Assembly (NCBI GenBank): GCA_902785575.1
Contig: CACZZF010000001.1
Span: 124,001-188,000, forward strand
Length of the DNA: 64,000 nucleotides
Direction: 5' to 3'
Source of the DNA: an uncultured Bacteroidia bacterium
GTDB lineage: Bacteria; Bacteroidota; Bacteroidia; Bacteroidales; UBA932
Shown here: in pieces, positions 8,309-17,347 of the stretch
How positions within the stretch are numbered: position 1 is the first letter of the stretch
Layout: each line of letters starts with the position of its first letter
The notes under the pieces: model-generated
What the model saw: the letters and a program-made list of their open reading frames with translations, nothing else
Database searches by the model: none
Told to the model about the DNA's origin: nothing
Program-made: the position numbers and the translations under genes

Positions 8309-9976
8309 ATGAGATTAGTTAGAAGAATAATAGTGTCTTTGATTATCCTGACCGCCCTTGGAGCTGGTCAGGCATATTCGCAGACAAAAGATAACTGGAG
8401 ACTTGACGGAAGGCTTATCGATGCGGTCGGCGCTATGAGCGACGGGCAGTTCGAGAAAGCCACCAAACTGCTGGACGAGATTGTGATCGCCGACCCGGGC
8501 AATGACGCCGCATGGTATTACAAGGGTATGTGCGCCCTTTATGTAAGAGACGTAAAAGGAGCCCAGGACGCGCTCAAGAAAGCTTCCGAGATCGACCCCG
8601 CCAACTACTGGTACAAGGACAGGCTCGCCCTGGCATATTCAATGACCGGGGAGGATGACCTGACCATTGCCACCTACGAGGAGCTTCTAAAGGAATATCC
8701 CAAGAAGAACGACATCTATTTCTCGTTGGTCAACCTCTATTTGAAAGGGAACCAATTTGACAAGGCTCTCGCCGCTATGGACCAGATCGAGGCCGTCTTC
8801 GGCAAGAACGAGAGCGTGACCGCCACAAAATACGACATCCTTCTCCGCCAGAACAAGCCCGCGGAAGCGCTCAAGGTCCTCCAGGATTATAATAAGGAAT
8901 ATTCATCGGCCTTCGTGCTGACCAAACTCGGAGACCATACCCTGGCCGAGTACAATGACAGTTTAGCCTTGGTTTATTATAAGGAAGCTCTTGATCTTCA
9001 AGGAGATTACATTCCCGCTCTCCTCGGCGAGGGTGAGGTGTACCGCATCAGGAGGAACTATGTGGACTACTTCTCCATCCTGGACAAATTCGTGGATGAC
9101 GGACAGACTGAACCCCAGGCCAAGGCGCAGTACCTGGGAATGCTGCTCCAAAGGTCCGAGCCGAGATTCGTGCAAAATTTCAGGCCGAGGCTTGATTCGC
9201 TTTACGACACCATAGTCGCCAGACATCCCTCCGACAGCACGGCCCTCAAGTCCGCCGGCATGTACTATTATGCCACCGAGAGGATTGATAAGGCCAAGAA
9301 CCTCATCCGCCTCAACATGGAGAAAAATCCCGGAAGTCTTGACGCCACAGCGACTTACGTTCAAATGCTCGGGTATCAGAGCGACTGGGACGCCTTGATC
9401 ACAGCCTCAGACAGCGCTCTCGTGAGATTCCCTAAGGAGATCTCGTTCTACGAGATGAAAAATGCCGCCCTCTACAATAAGAAAGACTGGCAGGGAATCA
9501 TCGACAACAGCATGAAGATGATCGCCACGGCTCCTGGAGACACCTCCGTGACTATTCCCGCCCTGGCGAATATCGGGGACATGTACTATGAGATGGGTAA
9601 TGAGAAAGAAGCTTTCACATATTACAAACAAGTACTGAAATCCAATCCCGATTACAGCCCGACTCTCAACAACTACGCCTACTACCTCGCTCTCAAAGGC
9701 AAGAGCCTCAAGAAGGCCTGCGCCATGAGCAAGAAAACGGTGGACAGGAACCCCGATAACTCCACCTATCTCGACACTTATGGATGGATCCTGCATTTGC
9801 TAGGAAAGAACCAGGACGCCAAGGCGGTGTTCAAGAGGGCTATGATTTACGGGGCCAAGGACAGCGCCACATGCCTGGGTCATTACGCCGCGGTGCTTGA
9901 GGCGCTTGGCGAATATGATCTCGCCAAGGTTTACAGGACCCAGGAGGCTAACAAGAAAGCGGAGGGTAAGGATTGA
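8309..9976 (+). CDS. Secreted TPR-repeat protein
   Basis: A 555-residue protein with a signal peptide (residues 1-25, ending AYSQ). The rest consists of tetratricopeptide repeats, e.g. AAWYYKGMCALYVRDVKGA near 66-84, YPKKNDIYFSLVNLYLKGN near 129, and the C-terminal DYSPTLNNYAYYLALKG. The layout is that of periplasmic TPR scaffold proteins of Bacteroidetes. Its TGA stop overlaps the ATG of the EnvC-like gene (TGATG), so the two are translationally coupled. A role in assembling cell-wall or outer-membrane machinery is inferred from the neighbour. Confidence 0.85.
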   Translation: MRLVRRIIVSLIILTALGAGQAYSQTKDNWRLDGRLIDAVGAMSDGQFEKATKLLDEIVIADPGNDAAWYYKGMCALYVRDVKGAQDALKKASEIDPANYWYKDRLALAYSMTGEDDLTIATYEELLKEYPKKNDIYFSLVNLYLKGNQFDKALAAMDQIEAVFGKNESVTATKYDILLRQNKPAEALKVLQDYNKEYSSAFVLTKLGDHTLAEYNDSLALVYYKEALDLQGDYIPALLGEGEVYRIRRNYVDYFSILDKFVDDGQTEPQAKAQYLGMLLQRSEPRFVQNFRPRLDSLYDTIVARHPSDSTALKSAGMYYYATERIDKAKNLIRLNMEKNPGSLDATATYVQMLGYQSDWDALITASDSALVRFPKEISFYEMKNAALYNKKDWQGIIDNSMKMIATAPGDTSVTIPALANIGDMYYEMGNEKEAFTYYKQVLKSNPDYSPTLNNYAYYLALKGKSLKKACAMSKKTVDRNPDNSTYLDTYGWILHLLGKNQDAKAVFKRAMIYGAKDSATCLGHYAAVLEALGEYDLAKVYRTQEANKKAEGKD

Positions 9977-11190
9977 TGAGAAGGTTCGCGGGAATATTAA
10001 TATCCATCATCCTGGCTTTTCTGGCTGGGACTCTGAGCGCGTATTCCCAAGACACCAAGGCCCAGGAATCAAAGAGGGCCAGGCTTCAGAAAGAGATTGC
10101 CATCCTTGACGGGCAGATTAAGGCTATAACCACCAAGAGTGCCAACGCCCTCAACCAGCTAACATTGATCCGGAAGAAGGTGGACGCAAGGAAGGAGCTG
10201 GTGGCTGAGAGCGACCGTGACATCGCCGGACTTAACTCAGCGATATCCGCCAAAGAGAAAGATATCAAGGTAATGCAGGCCAAGCTGGACACTCTTTCTG
10301 ATTACTATGAGAGGCTTGTCCGGAGCGCCTACAAGAACCGCAACGCCAAGGTCTGGTACATGTATATCCTCGCGAGCGATAATGTTGGCCAGGCTTTCCG
10401 CAGATACGGCTACCTGCGTGACCTTTCCAAGCAAATGAATATCCAGGCGGAAAAGATCATTGCCACGAAGGACACTCTGGAAAAAGAAAGGTCCGCGCTC
10501 GCCCAGCTGAAGAAAGACGCTGAGGCTTTAAGGAGCGAGAGGCTGGCGGATATGGGTAAACTCCAGGCCGAGCAGAACGACTCACAGAAGCTCGTAAACC
10601 AGCTTAAGAAAGACAAGAAGAAATACCAGCAGGACCTCTCTAAGAAGCAGAAGGAAGTCGATGCCCTGAACAGGGAAATCCAAAGGATCATCAACCAGGC
10701 CCTAAACGAGAAATCCAGCTCAAAGGGATCCGGAAAGACCACCACAAAAGAGCCTGCCAAGCCGATTGACTACACTCTGGCGAAGAAGTTCGAGTCTAAT
10801 AAAGGGAAACTGCCTTGGCCGGCGGAAGGAGCTGTGGTTGAGCACTATGGGCAAAGGTACGACCCCGTATACCCGAATCTCAAACTCCCCTTCAACAACG
10901 GTATTTCCATCGCCATGGGGCAAGGATCATCAATAAAAGCCGTGTTTGACGGCGAGGTGAAACAGATTGTCGTGATGCCTGGCTACAACAAGTGCGTCCT
11001 TGTCCAGCACGGGAATTACTTCTCGTTCTACTGCAAGATGGGGAATGTCACTGTCAAGAAAGGCGACAAGGTCAGCACGGGACAGAGCATCGGTACAGTT
11101 GACACTATCGGCGGAGAGACCCAGCTTCACTTCCAGATATGGTCCGGAAAGACTCCGCAGAACCCCGAGACATGGCTACGGCCGAGATAA
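9976..11190 (+). CDS. EnvC-like murein hydrolase activator (degenerate M23 domain)
   Basis: About 404 residues from ATG 9976: signal peptide, a long coiled coil (about residues 25-250, rich in E/K/Q/L heptads), and a C-terminal LytM/M23 domain (about 285-404). The catalytic pattern is broken. The Zn-binding HxGxD position reads NNGIS, the central HxH region reads SFYCKM, and only the last LHFQIW keeps a His. This matches EnvC/NlpD-type proteins, which activate cell-division amidases without cutting peptidoglycan themselves. Both junctions (TGATG upstream, TAATG with tsaE downstream) show coupling. The amidase partner is not in the window. Confidence 0.85.
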   Translation: MRRFAGILISIILAFLAGTLSAYSQDTKAQESKRARLQKEIAILDGQIKAITTKSANALNQLTLIRKKVDARKELVAESDRDIAGLNSAISAKEKDIKVMQAKLDTLSDYYERLVRSAYKNRNAKVWYMYILASDNVGQAFRRYGYLRDLSKQMNIQAEKIIATKDTLEKERSALAQLKKDAEALRSERLADMGKLQAEQNDSQKLVNQLKKDKKKYQQDLSKKQKEVDALNREIQRIINQALNEKSSSKGSGKTTTKEPAKPIDYTLAKKFESNKGKLPWPAEGAVVEHYGQRYDPVYPNLKLPFNNGISIAMGQGSSIKAVFDGEVKQIVVMPGYNKCVLVQHGNYFSFYCKMGNVTVKKGDKVSTGQSIGTVDTIGGETQLHFQIWSGKTPQNPETWLRPR

Positions 11191-11621
11191 TGAGACACAC
11201 AATCACCATAAAGAATCTCCAGGACATCGACAGGGCTGCCGGTGAGTTCCTTACCGAAATCGGAGACAATAAGATTATTGCCTTCTACGCTCCGATGGGC
11301 GCGGGAAAAACCACTTTCACGACCGCCTTATGCCGCCGTCTCGGTGTCCGGGAAGACGCCGTCAGCTCACCCACATTCGCTATCGTCAACGAATATAAGA
11401 CCGGGGACGGGACTCTCCTGTTCCATTTCGACTTTTATAGGGTCACAAAGGTCGCCGAAGCGTTTGACATTGGTTTTTATGACTATATCGACAGCGGATT
11501 CCCTTGTATTATCGAATGGCCAGAGAACATTGAGGAGATTCTTCCCGAGGAGACTCTCAAGGTGACCATAACGGTCAATCCGGACGAGTCCAGGACAATC
11601 AGTTGGGATTCCCAGGATTGA
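11190..11621 (+). CDS. tsaE: tRNA N6-adenosine threonylcarbamoyltransferase ATPase subunit TsaE
   Basis: ATPase needed with TsaB and TsaD to make t6A37 on ANN-decoding tRNAs. The 143-residue protein has the Walker A motif GAGKTTFT (about residues 36-43), SSPTFAIVNEY (about 61-71), HFDFYR (about 80-85) and IIEWPENI (about 107-114), all family signatures. ATG 11190 overlaps the TAA of the preceding gene; an upstream in-frame start would sit inside that gene and add residues that do not fit. The 3' end overlaps the convergent gene at 11599 by 23 bases. Confidence 0.93.
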   Translation: MRHTITIKNLQDIDRAAGEFLTEIGDNKIIAFYAPMGAGKTTFTTALCRRLGVREDAVSSPTFAIVNEYKTGDGTLLFHFDFYRVTKVAEAFDIGFYDYIDSGFPCIIEWPENIEEILPEETLKVTITVNPDESRTISWDSQD

Positions 11622-12420
11622 GTCCTGGCTTTAGCAATTCCTCTAAAGACTCAGAGAACCTCTTGACAGACAGTTCATTCGCATCTTCGACCGAAGCGAT
11701 ATTCTTTGATATATTCCCTTTCAGGAAGGTCTCGTTAAGGAGCAATCCTCCACCAAGCAAGCCGGTCACCCAATCATGGCCGATAATCTCAAAGGCGGTG
11801 AAACCGGCGGCTCCAACATTAAGCAACATGGATAAAAGTCCATCCCAAGGACGTCCAAGATAGATTTGGCCGGCTGGAGGGATAAATGACAACGCGGCGG
11901 CGGTACCTTCCTTCTTAATCCTTGGAACCTTTTTGAATAAAGACTCCACCGCCGCCTTTTCAGACTGCGATGAGACGGATCTGAGCGCCTGCTCATGAGA
12001 TTCCGCGAATCTCCTCGAAGCCGCGAGAAGGACAGAATACAATGCTGGATGGTTCTCAGCCGAACCGCTTTCCTCAAGGAAACCCAGAGCGGCACCGTAA
12101 TCTCCCAGCTTCTTGGAATACAATGATTTGAGCATCAGAATCTCAGAGGCATCCTCTGGTGATAGGAGATACATACGGATCCTGTCCAAAGTCCTTAAAG
12201 CCTCGCCATACGATCCCGACCGAGCCAGACAAGCGGCTTTTGAGACCAAAGCATCCTGGACCACGACCGGATCGTCAGAGGAATACACCACCCTCTCCCA
12301 CCGGAGTGCCTCCTCCAGCGGGTCGTCCCGATCCACTTCTTGCCCCTTAACGGAAAACGGTACGAAGAGGAAGATGCAGATGATAGACAATAGCGGTGTT
12401 CTCAGCTGTGATCCTGTCAT
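11599..12420 (-). CDS. Envelope protein with helical repeats and PG-x-Y-x-G membrane motif
   Basis: A 273-residue protein with a signal peptide (residues 1-27, ending VKGQ) and a helical, TPR-like middle (SKAACLARSGSYGEALRTLDRI). A C-terminal membrane-like segment with IPPAGQIYLGRPWDG follows, the turn seen in DUF5683/TM2-type proteins. ATG 12420 lies 74 bases inside the end of the upstream gene; an upstream TTG (12429) is also possible. It is last of four co-directed envelope genes and shares its architecture with the next gene up (12347), suggesting an old duplication. No specific function recognised. Confidence 0.7.
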   Translation of the reverse strand: MTGSQLRTPLLSIICIFLFVPFSVKGQEVDRDDPLEEALRWERVVYSSDDPVVVQDALVSKAACLARSGSYGEALRTLDRIRMYLLSPEDASEILMLKSLYSKKLGDYGAALGFLEESGSAENHPALYSVLLAASRRFAESHEQALRSVSSQSEKAAVESLFKKVPRIKKEGTAAALSFIPPAGQIYLGRPWDGLLSMLLNVGAAGFTAFEIIGHDWVTGLLGGGLLLNETFLKGNISKNIASVEDANELSVKRFSESLEELLKPGLNPGNPN

Positions 12421-13336
12421 TGTTCTCAATGCTTACAGACATATAACTACCATATATATTTCCGAGATAGAAAGTCGCGCAGAGGGATCCAGCAAGGATT
12501 GTCCTCCAATCCTTTCCTCCGTGCCTGACCCAATTCTCGGCAGTAATCGCCCCCAAAGAGCCTATCGTCAAGAAAGCGGCGACACCTTCCCCGAGTCTTC
12601 CGGCATAGACTTTTCCCGCTCCCGGGATGACCGCCGAGGCGAGGGCGGCCACTCCAGCATGTTTGCTTTTGGAGCTGAAACGCCTCTGGCCTATCTCAGA
12701 CATTACTCTCTCACTTTCCGCCAACGCATAGTCCCCGAATGTGAAGGAGGAACTGTGGCGAAGCCATTCATCTTCTTTACCCCTAAGTAGCGAAAGACCA
12801 GCGGCTTGTAGGGCTGTCAGCTCAGCATAAGGCCCGCCTTCCGAGAAACGTGACCGGATTGACGGGGAGGACAACAGACCGTAAGCCTTATCATATTCCC
12901 CCGCGCTTGTGAGTGACACGACCTGATAATAAAACGACTCGGGACCGAATGGAGAGTCGAATGGGACTCTGCCGAACAACTCCGATGCCTGAGCCAATTT
13001 AAGATCCGAGAACAGAACCGTGGCTCTTAGGAAATCCAAGGTGTCAGAAGGAGCGTAACTTCCAAGGACCAGAGTCTTGGCGTCAGTCCGGAAATCGTTA
13101 TCTTTCAGATAATTGAAAAAATCATAATCCTCTGATATATTCCTTTCTCCATATTCTGGAAACTGGATTCTGGACGAGTCGGCTACAGGGATGGTAGGAA
13201 CCACTCGAGCCGATACACGGCCTATCCGTGAGGAGGACATGATCCGGTCCGGCAAGCCAAGGATGCCCCGGACCTGGCCTTGAGCGGGAAACGATAAGGC
13301 TAAAAGGAGTATAATGATATGGATGAGGCGCGGCAT
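12347..13336 (-). CDS. Envelope protein, paralogous layout to the downstream gene
   Basis: 329 residues from ATG 13336, chosen because it begins the signal peptide PRLIHIIILLLALSFPAQG; a longer frame adds 33 unrelated residues overlapping the upstream gene. The middle is helical (KLAQASELFGRVPFD, YDKAYGLLSSPSIRSRF). The C-terminal part has VIPGAGKVYAGRLGEG followed by hydrophobic stretches, again the PGxGxxYxG turn. It starts 8 bases after the gene at 13344 and overlaps the next gene by 74 bases. Unknown function, probably an inner- or outer-membrane-associated component. Confidence 0.7.
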   Translation of the reverse strand: MPRLIHIIILLLALSFPAQGQVRGILGLPDRIMSSSRIGRVSARVVPTIPVADSSRIQFPEYGERNISEDYDFFNYLKDNDFRTDAKTLVLGSYAPSDTLDFLRATVLFSDLKLAQASELFGRVPFDSPFGPESFYYQVVSLTSAGEYDKAYGLLSSPSIRSRFSEGGPYAELTALQAAGLSLLRGKEDEWLRHSSSFTFGDYALAESERVMSEIGQRRFSSKSKHAGVAALASAVIPGAGKVYAGRLGEGVAAFLTIGSLGAITAENWVRHGGKDWRTILAGSLCATFYLGNIYGSYMSVSIENNDRITAENTAIVYHLHLPLRTVFR

Positions 13337-13343
13337 GGTGATG

Positions 13344-14054
13344 TCACTTCCTGCCAGCCGGAAGGTTTTTGACTGGCTTGGCACCGGCCGGTACCTGGAA
13401 ATCAAACATCGGATCCTGCCCGTCAACTTTGACATCGGAATAGATTGTGCGGACCAGCGTGGAGTCTTTCTTGGAAGTGTACTGGACGGAAGTCACCCGG
13501 AGAGGCAGCATGATGTTGCCCTGACGGGAATATGAGGAAAGGTACACCTTGCTCACAACAGCTCCGCCGTCATTGTAATAGGCCAGATATATTGGCAGAT
13601 AATTCTCTTGGACAAGCTCTACTTTCGCCACTCCCTTTCCTGGGGCTGACGGGACATAAGTCCGCTTGACGATCCCCCCGCCCTCACGAACGGTTCCGGC
13701 CAATTTGTAACCGTAGAGCCCGAGTCCCATGTCATCTCCACGGCCGGAAAGGAAAAGATACAAGACGTTGTCCCTATCGCTGAAATCCTCTTTCCGCTCG
13801 GAATAGACCTCATTCGTGCCGGGGTAATAAACCTTGAACTCGCCGTCAGGATTGGTGATGGTGTAATAATGGTCCGGAGACTCGAAAACCTGGACAAGGC
13901 GGCCTGAGGACGCGCAATAGACCTTACTGGCGACTGTCGTGACCTTGCCCCCATATAAAGTTTTCACCTCCATCCCGGCCGAGACCCTTCTTTGGGCCAT
14001 CAAACTTGGGATGGAGATGAGAATAAAAGCTGTTATGAGCAGCCGGCGCGGCAT
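13344..14054 (-). CDS. Secreted protein, possibly LolA-like fold
   Basis: 236 residues from ATG 14054, which overlaps the stop of the TM2 gene (TTAATG); an upstream GTG at 14063 is less likely. Signal peptide RRLLITAFILISIPSLMAQ. The rest is predicted beta-rich with alternating polar/hydrophobic strands (YYTITNPDGEFKVYYPG, MLPLRVTSVQYTSKKDSTLVRTIYSDV), reminiscent of lipoprotein-carrier LolA/LolB-like half-barrels. The resemblance is visual only. It is co-transcribed with the TM2 gene and the two PGxGxxYxG proteins. Confidence 0.65.
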   Translation of the reverse strand: MPRRLLITAFILISIPSLMAQRRVSAGMEVKTLYGGKVTTVASKVYCASSGRLVQVFESPDHYYTITNPDGEFKVYYPGTNEVYSERKEDFSDRDNVLYLFLSGRGDDMGLGLYGYKLAGTVREGGGIVKRTYVPSAPGKGVAKVELVQENYLPIYLAYYNDGGAVVSKVYLSSYSRQGNIMLPLRVTSVQYTSKKDSTLVRTIYSDVKVDGQDPMFDFQVPAGAKPVKNLPAGRK

Positions 14055-14479
14055 TAACCCCACATGAAGAATGAGGTATTGCCGCAGTACCTGGCAATCG
14101 AGTCATCCTCCACCGTTGCCACAATCTCAACGATAAGGTCAACAAACGGGACGATACCGAAGATTCCGCCTGCAGTGAATGTGTAAATCGCCCACATCCA
14201 GGGACGGGTGCCCATATAGTGACGATGGACGCCGAATCCTCCGAGGAAGAAAGTCAGGAGGATAGCTCCAACGGGGCTCTTGCCGGCAGAAACTGTTGCC
14301 GAAGCGGGCATCCCGGCCGGGAGCTGGGCGGGAATCTCCGCCAGCAGGGCATAGGGAGAAACGGCGACAGCGTTCTCGATGGCTAAATCAACAGAAGCCT
14401 CGTCAAGTTTGTAAGGGTTGGCGGAGGCTACAGTCGTGATCGCGAAGAAAGCGACCAATACAATCAGTAATCTCTTCAT
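14054..14479 (-). CDS. TM2 domain protein
   Basis: 141 residues from ATG 14479, which begins the signal peptide KRLLIVLVAFFAITTVASAN. The C-terminal half is a TM2 domain: ILLTFFLGGFGVHRHYMG, the hairpin WMWAIYTFTAGGIFGIVPFVDLI and a short tail. TM2 proteins are small two-helix membrane proteins of poorly defined role. It is the first gene of the four-gene envelope cluster running to 11599. Confidence 0.88.
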   Translation of the reverse strand: MKRLLIVLVAFFAITTVASANPYKLDEASVDLAIENAVAVSPYALLAEIPAQLPAGMPASATVSAGKSPVGAILLTFFLGGFGVHRHYMGTRPWMWAIYTFTAGGIFGIVPFVDLIVEIVATVEDDSIARYCGNTSFFMWG

Positions 14480-14532
14480 AACGAAAAATGGTTTTAACAC
14501 ACAAATATAACCTTTTTTAGTGACATTATCCA

Positions 14533-16098
14533 TCATAGTCCCTCTATTCTGTCCAAGAACCGGTACGATGCCGCCTCGCTTATAAACTCCGGTTCTATTC
14601 CCGGAACGCCCTCGAGATCAGCGATTGTCCTGGCCACTTTCAGTATCCTTGAATATGCCCTGGCGGACAATCCTAGGCTATCCATCAGCTTCTCCATCAG
14701 CGACTCACACTCTTCTTTTAAAGGGCAGAACTTCTCCAGCATCCTCCCGCTCATCTCTGAATTGGTGAATATTCCCGTACCGTTGAAGCGCTCCTTTTGG
14801 ATCTCACGGGCTTTGAGGATCCTGGCCGCGACCATCGAGCTGGGTTCTCCTTTTTTCCGTCCAACAAGTTTCTTGGTATCGACCGGATGAAGCCAGAGTT
14901 GTATGTCTATACGATCCATGATCGGACCGGAGAGTTTGGAGAGATAACCAGCCCTCTGACCTGGGGTGCAGCGACATCTGTCGCCTTCTCCATAATAGCC
15001 GCAAGGGCATGGATTAGAGGCCGCCACAAGCATGAAAGAGGCTGGATACTCAAGTTTTGACCTTAGTCTGGAGATGGTCACCTTCCTATCTTCCATCGGC
15101 CCCCGAAGGGCCTCCAAGACCGATTTCGGCATTTGCCCATATTCATCTAGAAAGAGTATTCCATTGTGTGCCAAGGTGACCTCACCAGGACGTATGTCCT
15201 GCCCCGCTCCGCCTCCGATGATCGCTGGCAGAGAGGCGCTGTAATGCGGAGCCCGGAAAGGCCTGTCATGGATAAGACCGATCATGGATCCTTTCATCCC
15301 ATAGACCGAATATATCTTGCTGGTGACAATGGACTCCTCTTTTGTCATGGGAGGAAGAATCCCCGCCATAGCTTTCGCCAGTGAGCTTTTCCCGCTGCCC
15401 GGCGGACCGATCATAATGAGATTATGTCCCCCGGCGGCGGCGATCTCAGCTCCCCTTTTCGCGCTTTCCTGACCGATAATCTCCGAGAAATCCATTATCC
15501 CGTTTCCAGCTTGCGACTTCGTACGTGACCTTTGCTCGAGGAGCGACCTATATAACGGAGTATTCCAAACAAGCAGGTCTCCGACATCCTCCACCTCTTC
15601 CAGTATCCTCAACACGTCCAGCAGGTTCCGTACTCCGTAGATGTCAATCCCGGAACATTCGGTCGCCTCCAACGCCGATTCCAGAGGAAGGATGCAACCC
15701 TCTTTTCCGAGCGAAGACGCCAGATCAGCGATCGGCAGTGAGCCTTGGATCTCACGAAGGGAGCCGTCCAGTCCTAACTCACCCATTACTATGTACTTCC
15801 CTAGTCCAGGAAGTTCCCGCTGCCCTGAGGCTGCGATGATTCCGAGAGCGATGGGAAGGTCGTATCCCCCACCATTCTTATGCATGTCCGCGGGGGCAAG
15901 ATTGATTACTATTTTCTTCCCGGGAATATGAAACCCGAGGGATTGTAAGGCAGTTATGGTCCTGAGGAGACTCTCTTTTACTGCGACATCAGCGAGACCG
16001 ACGAGATGAACCCCTATTCCGGATGTGATGTCGACCTCTACGGTGACAGGTACCGCTTCGATGCCGATGCATTTGGCGGCCAAGATGTTGATAAGCAT
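14533..16098 (-). CDS. YifB/ComM family Mg-chelatase-like ATPase
   Basis: A 521-residue AAA+ ATPase with an N-terminal ChlI-like domain (GVHLVGLADVAVKESLLR, then NLAPADMHKNGGGYDLPIALG), Walker A GPPGSGKSSLAKAMAG (about residues 230-245), Walker B GILFLDEYGQM, and a C-terminal Mg-chelatase domain. The Cys pattern NPCPCGYYGEGDRCRCTPGQ is typical of the family. ComM is a hexameric helicase aiding branch migration during natural transformation; the Bacteroidales role is uncharacterised. It lies 53 bases upstream of the TM2 gene on the same strand. Confidence 0.93.
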   Translation of the reverse strand: MLINILAAKCIGIEAVPVTVEVDITSGIGVHLVGLADVAVKESLLRTITALQSLGFHIPGKKIVINLAPADMHKNGGGYDLPIALGIIAASGQRELPGLGKYIVMGELGLDGSLREIQGSLPIADLASSLGKEGCILPLESALEATECSGIDIYGVRNLLDVLRILEEVEDVGDLLVWNTPLYRSLLEQRSRTKSQAGNGIMDFSEIIGQESAKRGAEIAAAGGHNLIMIGPPGSGKSSLAKAMAGILPPMTKEESIVTSKIYSVYGMKGSMIGLIHDRPFRAPHYSASLPAIIGGGAGQDIRPGEVTLAHNGILFLDEYGQMPKSVLEALRGPMEDRKVTISRLRSKLEYPASFMLVAASNPCPCGYYGEGDRCRCTPGQRAGYLSKLSGPIMDRIDIQLWLHPVDTKKLVGRKKGEPSSMVAARILKAREIQKERFNGTGIFTNSEMSGRMLEKFCPLKEECESLMEKLMDSLGLSARAYSRILKVARTIADLEGVPGIEPEFISEAASYRFLDRIEGL

Positions 16099-16167
16099 AG
16101 TCCAAGTTGTTTCCGGCTAAGGTAGCCCAAGGAAACAACAAAAACCATCAAAAACAGAAAAACCGTA

Positions 16168-17268
16168 TTAAAAAACAGAAATATATTTCTTTATGAAAGC
16201 CCAAGCGGGCGTCTTGTAGTAGCGGTGACCACCATCTCCGACAGCCAGCTCGCAAGCTCCCTTGCCAGAAGCGGCGAAAATCTCCTTCGTCTTCTCGAAT
16301 TCTTCCCTCGCTCCATCAATCGGGAAGATGCCGTCATCTTTTCCTTGGATAATACAGAGGTAACGTCCCGCAAGCAAGCCCGCGAGATCTCCCATGTTCC
16401 CGAGATGAAGCATTCCGGGAAGGTAGTTGCACTCGCAATGGGGCATGGCAAGGATACTTTTCTCATAAGAGCAGAATGAACCCGAAGGAAGGCAGAACTT
16501 AATTCTAGTGTCGACCGCACCCGCATAAATAGTCGCCGTACCGCCTCCGGAGTGGCCTGAGACGATGATTTTCTCTGGATCGACCGGCAAAGCCTCGAGA
16601 GCCCAGTCGATTATCTTCATGATGTCCCAGACCCTATCTCCAATCAGGGTGCGACCGACAATAAGGTCGTGGAGCATATATTCATGACAAGAGGATGTGG
16701 CGTCCGCCTCGAGACCCGCCTTGGTCCTTGTCTTACCGAACGCCCTGGCGGTTGGAGCTATGGCAATACAACCTTCCTCGACAGCCTGCACCGCTATATT
16801 CCTCTCCCCGTCCTCGGCGAGGGATCTGTCGCTCTCGTCCCAATAGACGCCAGCGTACAACTCGGTGTTCTTGGAATGGCCATGAGGGGTGATCATCAAC
16901 GCTTTCGGTCCCTCGATCACTTTCGGCCGCAAAATAATGACAGGCAGAAGCACGTCAGGCTCCGTAAAGATTTCCCATCTCTCACGAGTGTAAGCTCCCA
17001 TGTCCTCACTGTCAATCTGCTTGGCCTCAGGCTTGAAACCCTTCATCTCCTCACGCATCCGGTCAATGCCCAAAGTCTTCTCCAGATCGGCCCGGAAGCG
17101 TTTCTGCCATTTTGAGACACTGCCTTTCCAATTATGCCAGACATACCTCCCGTCAGCACTGGCGTACAAAGAGGCGAGATGGTCATCTGAGAGAGGATAT
17201 GATTGCCCGAAGGCCTGAAAACACAGGACGGCGGCAAGAGCCATCGCTATCAATCGTTTTGTACTCAT
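16168..17268 (-). CDS. Secreted alpha/beta hydrolase (acetyl-xylan-esterase-like)
   Basis: A 366-residue protein with a signal peptide (residues 1-21, ending FGQS). The alpha/beta hydrolase core has the nucleophile elbow GHSGGG (about residues 230-235), the acid in GKDDGIFP and the catalytic His in GGHRYY near the end. The oxyanion region contains TPHGHSKN. The layout fits Abhydrolase_7/CE7-like esterases of polysaccharide degraders; the substrate is unknown. It is transcribed divergently from the nucleoside kinase across 79 bases. Confidence 0.75.
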   Translation of the reverse strand: MSTKRLIAMALAAVLCFQAFGQSYPLSDDHLASLYASADGRYVWHNWKGSVSKWQKRFRADLEKTLGIDRMREEMKGFKPEAKQIDSEDMGAYTRERWEIFTEPDVLLPVIILRPKVIEGPKALMITPHGHSKNTELYAGVYWDESDRSLAEDGERNIAVQAVEEGCIAIAPTARAFGKTRTKAGLEADATSSCHEYMLHDLIVGRTLIGDRVWDIMKIIDWALEALPVDPEKIIVSGHSGGGTATIYAGAVDTRIKFCLPSGSFCSYEKSILAMPHCECNYLPGMLHLGNMGDLAGLLAGRYLCIIQGKDDGIFPIDGAREEFEKTKEIFAASGKGACELAVGDGGHRYYKTPAWAFIKKYISVF

Positions 17269-17318
17269 GGCAGTTGAATTAATCTTGTATAAATATACGC
17301 GAAAATCTGTAATTTAAG

Positions 17319-17326
17319 TATATTTG
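17319..17326 (+). promoter_or_regulatory. Candidate -7 box for the nucleoside kinase
   Basis: TATATTTG matches TAnnTTTG and ends 21 bases before the ATG at 17348. No TTTG is found at the standard -33 distance. Confidence 0.5.
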
Positions 17327-17347
17327 TAAGGATAGACCCATAGAATA

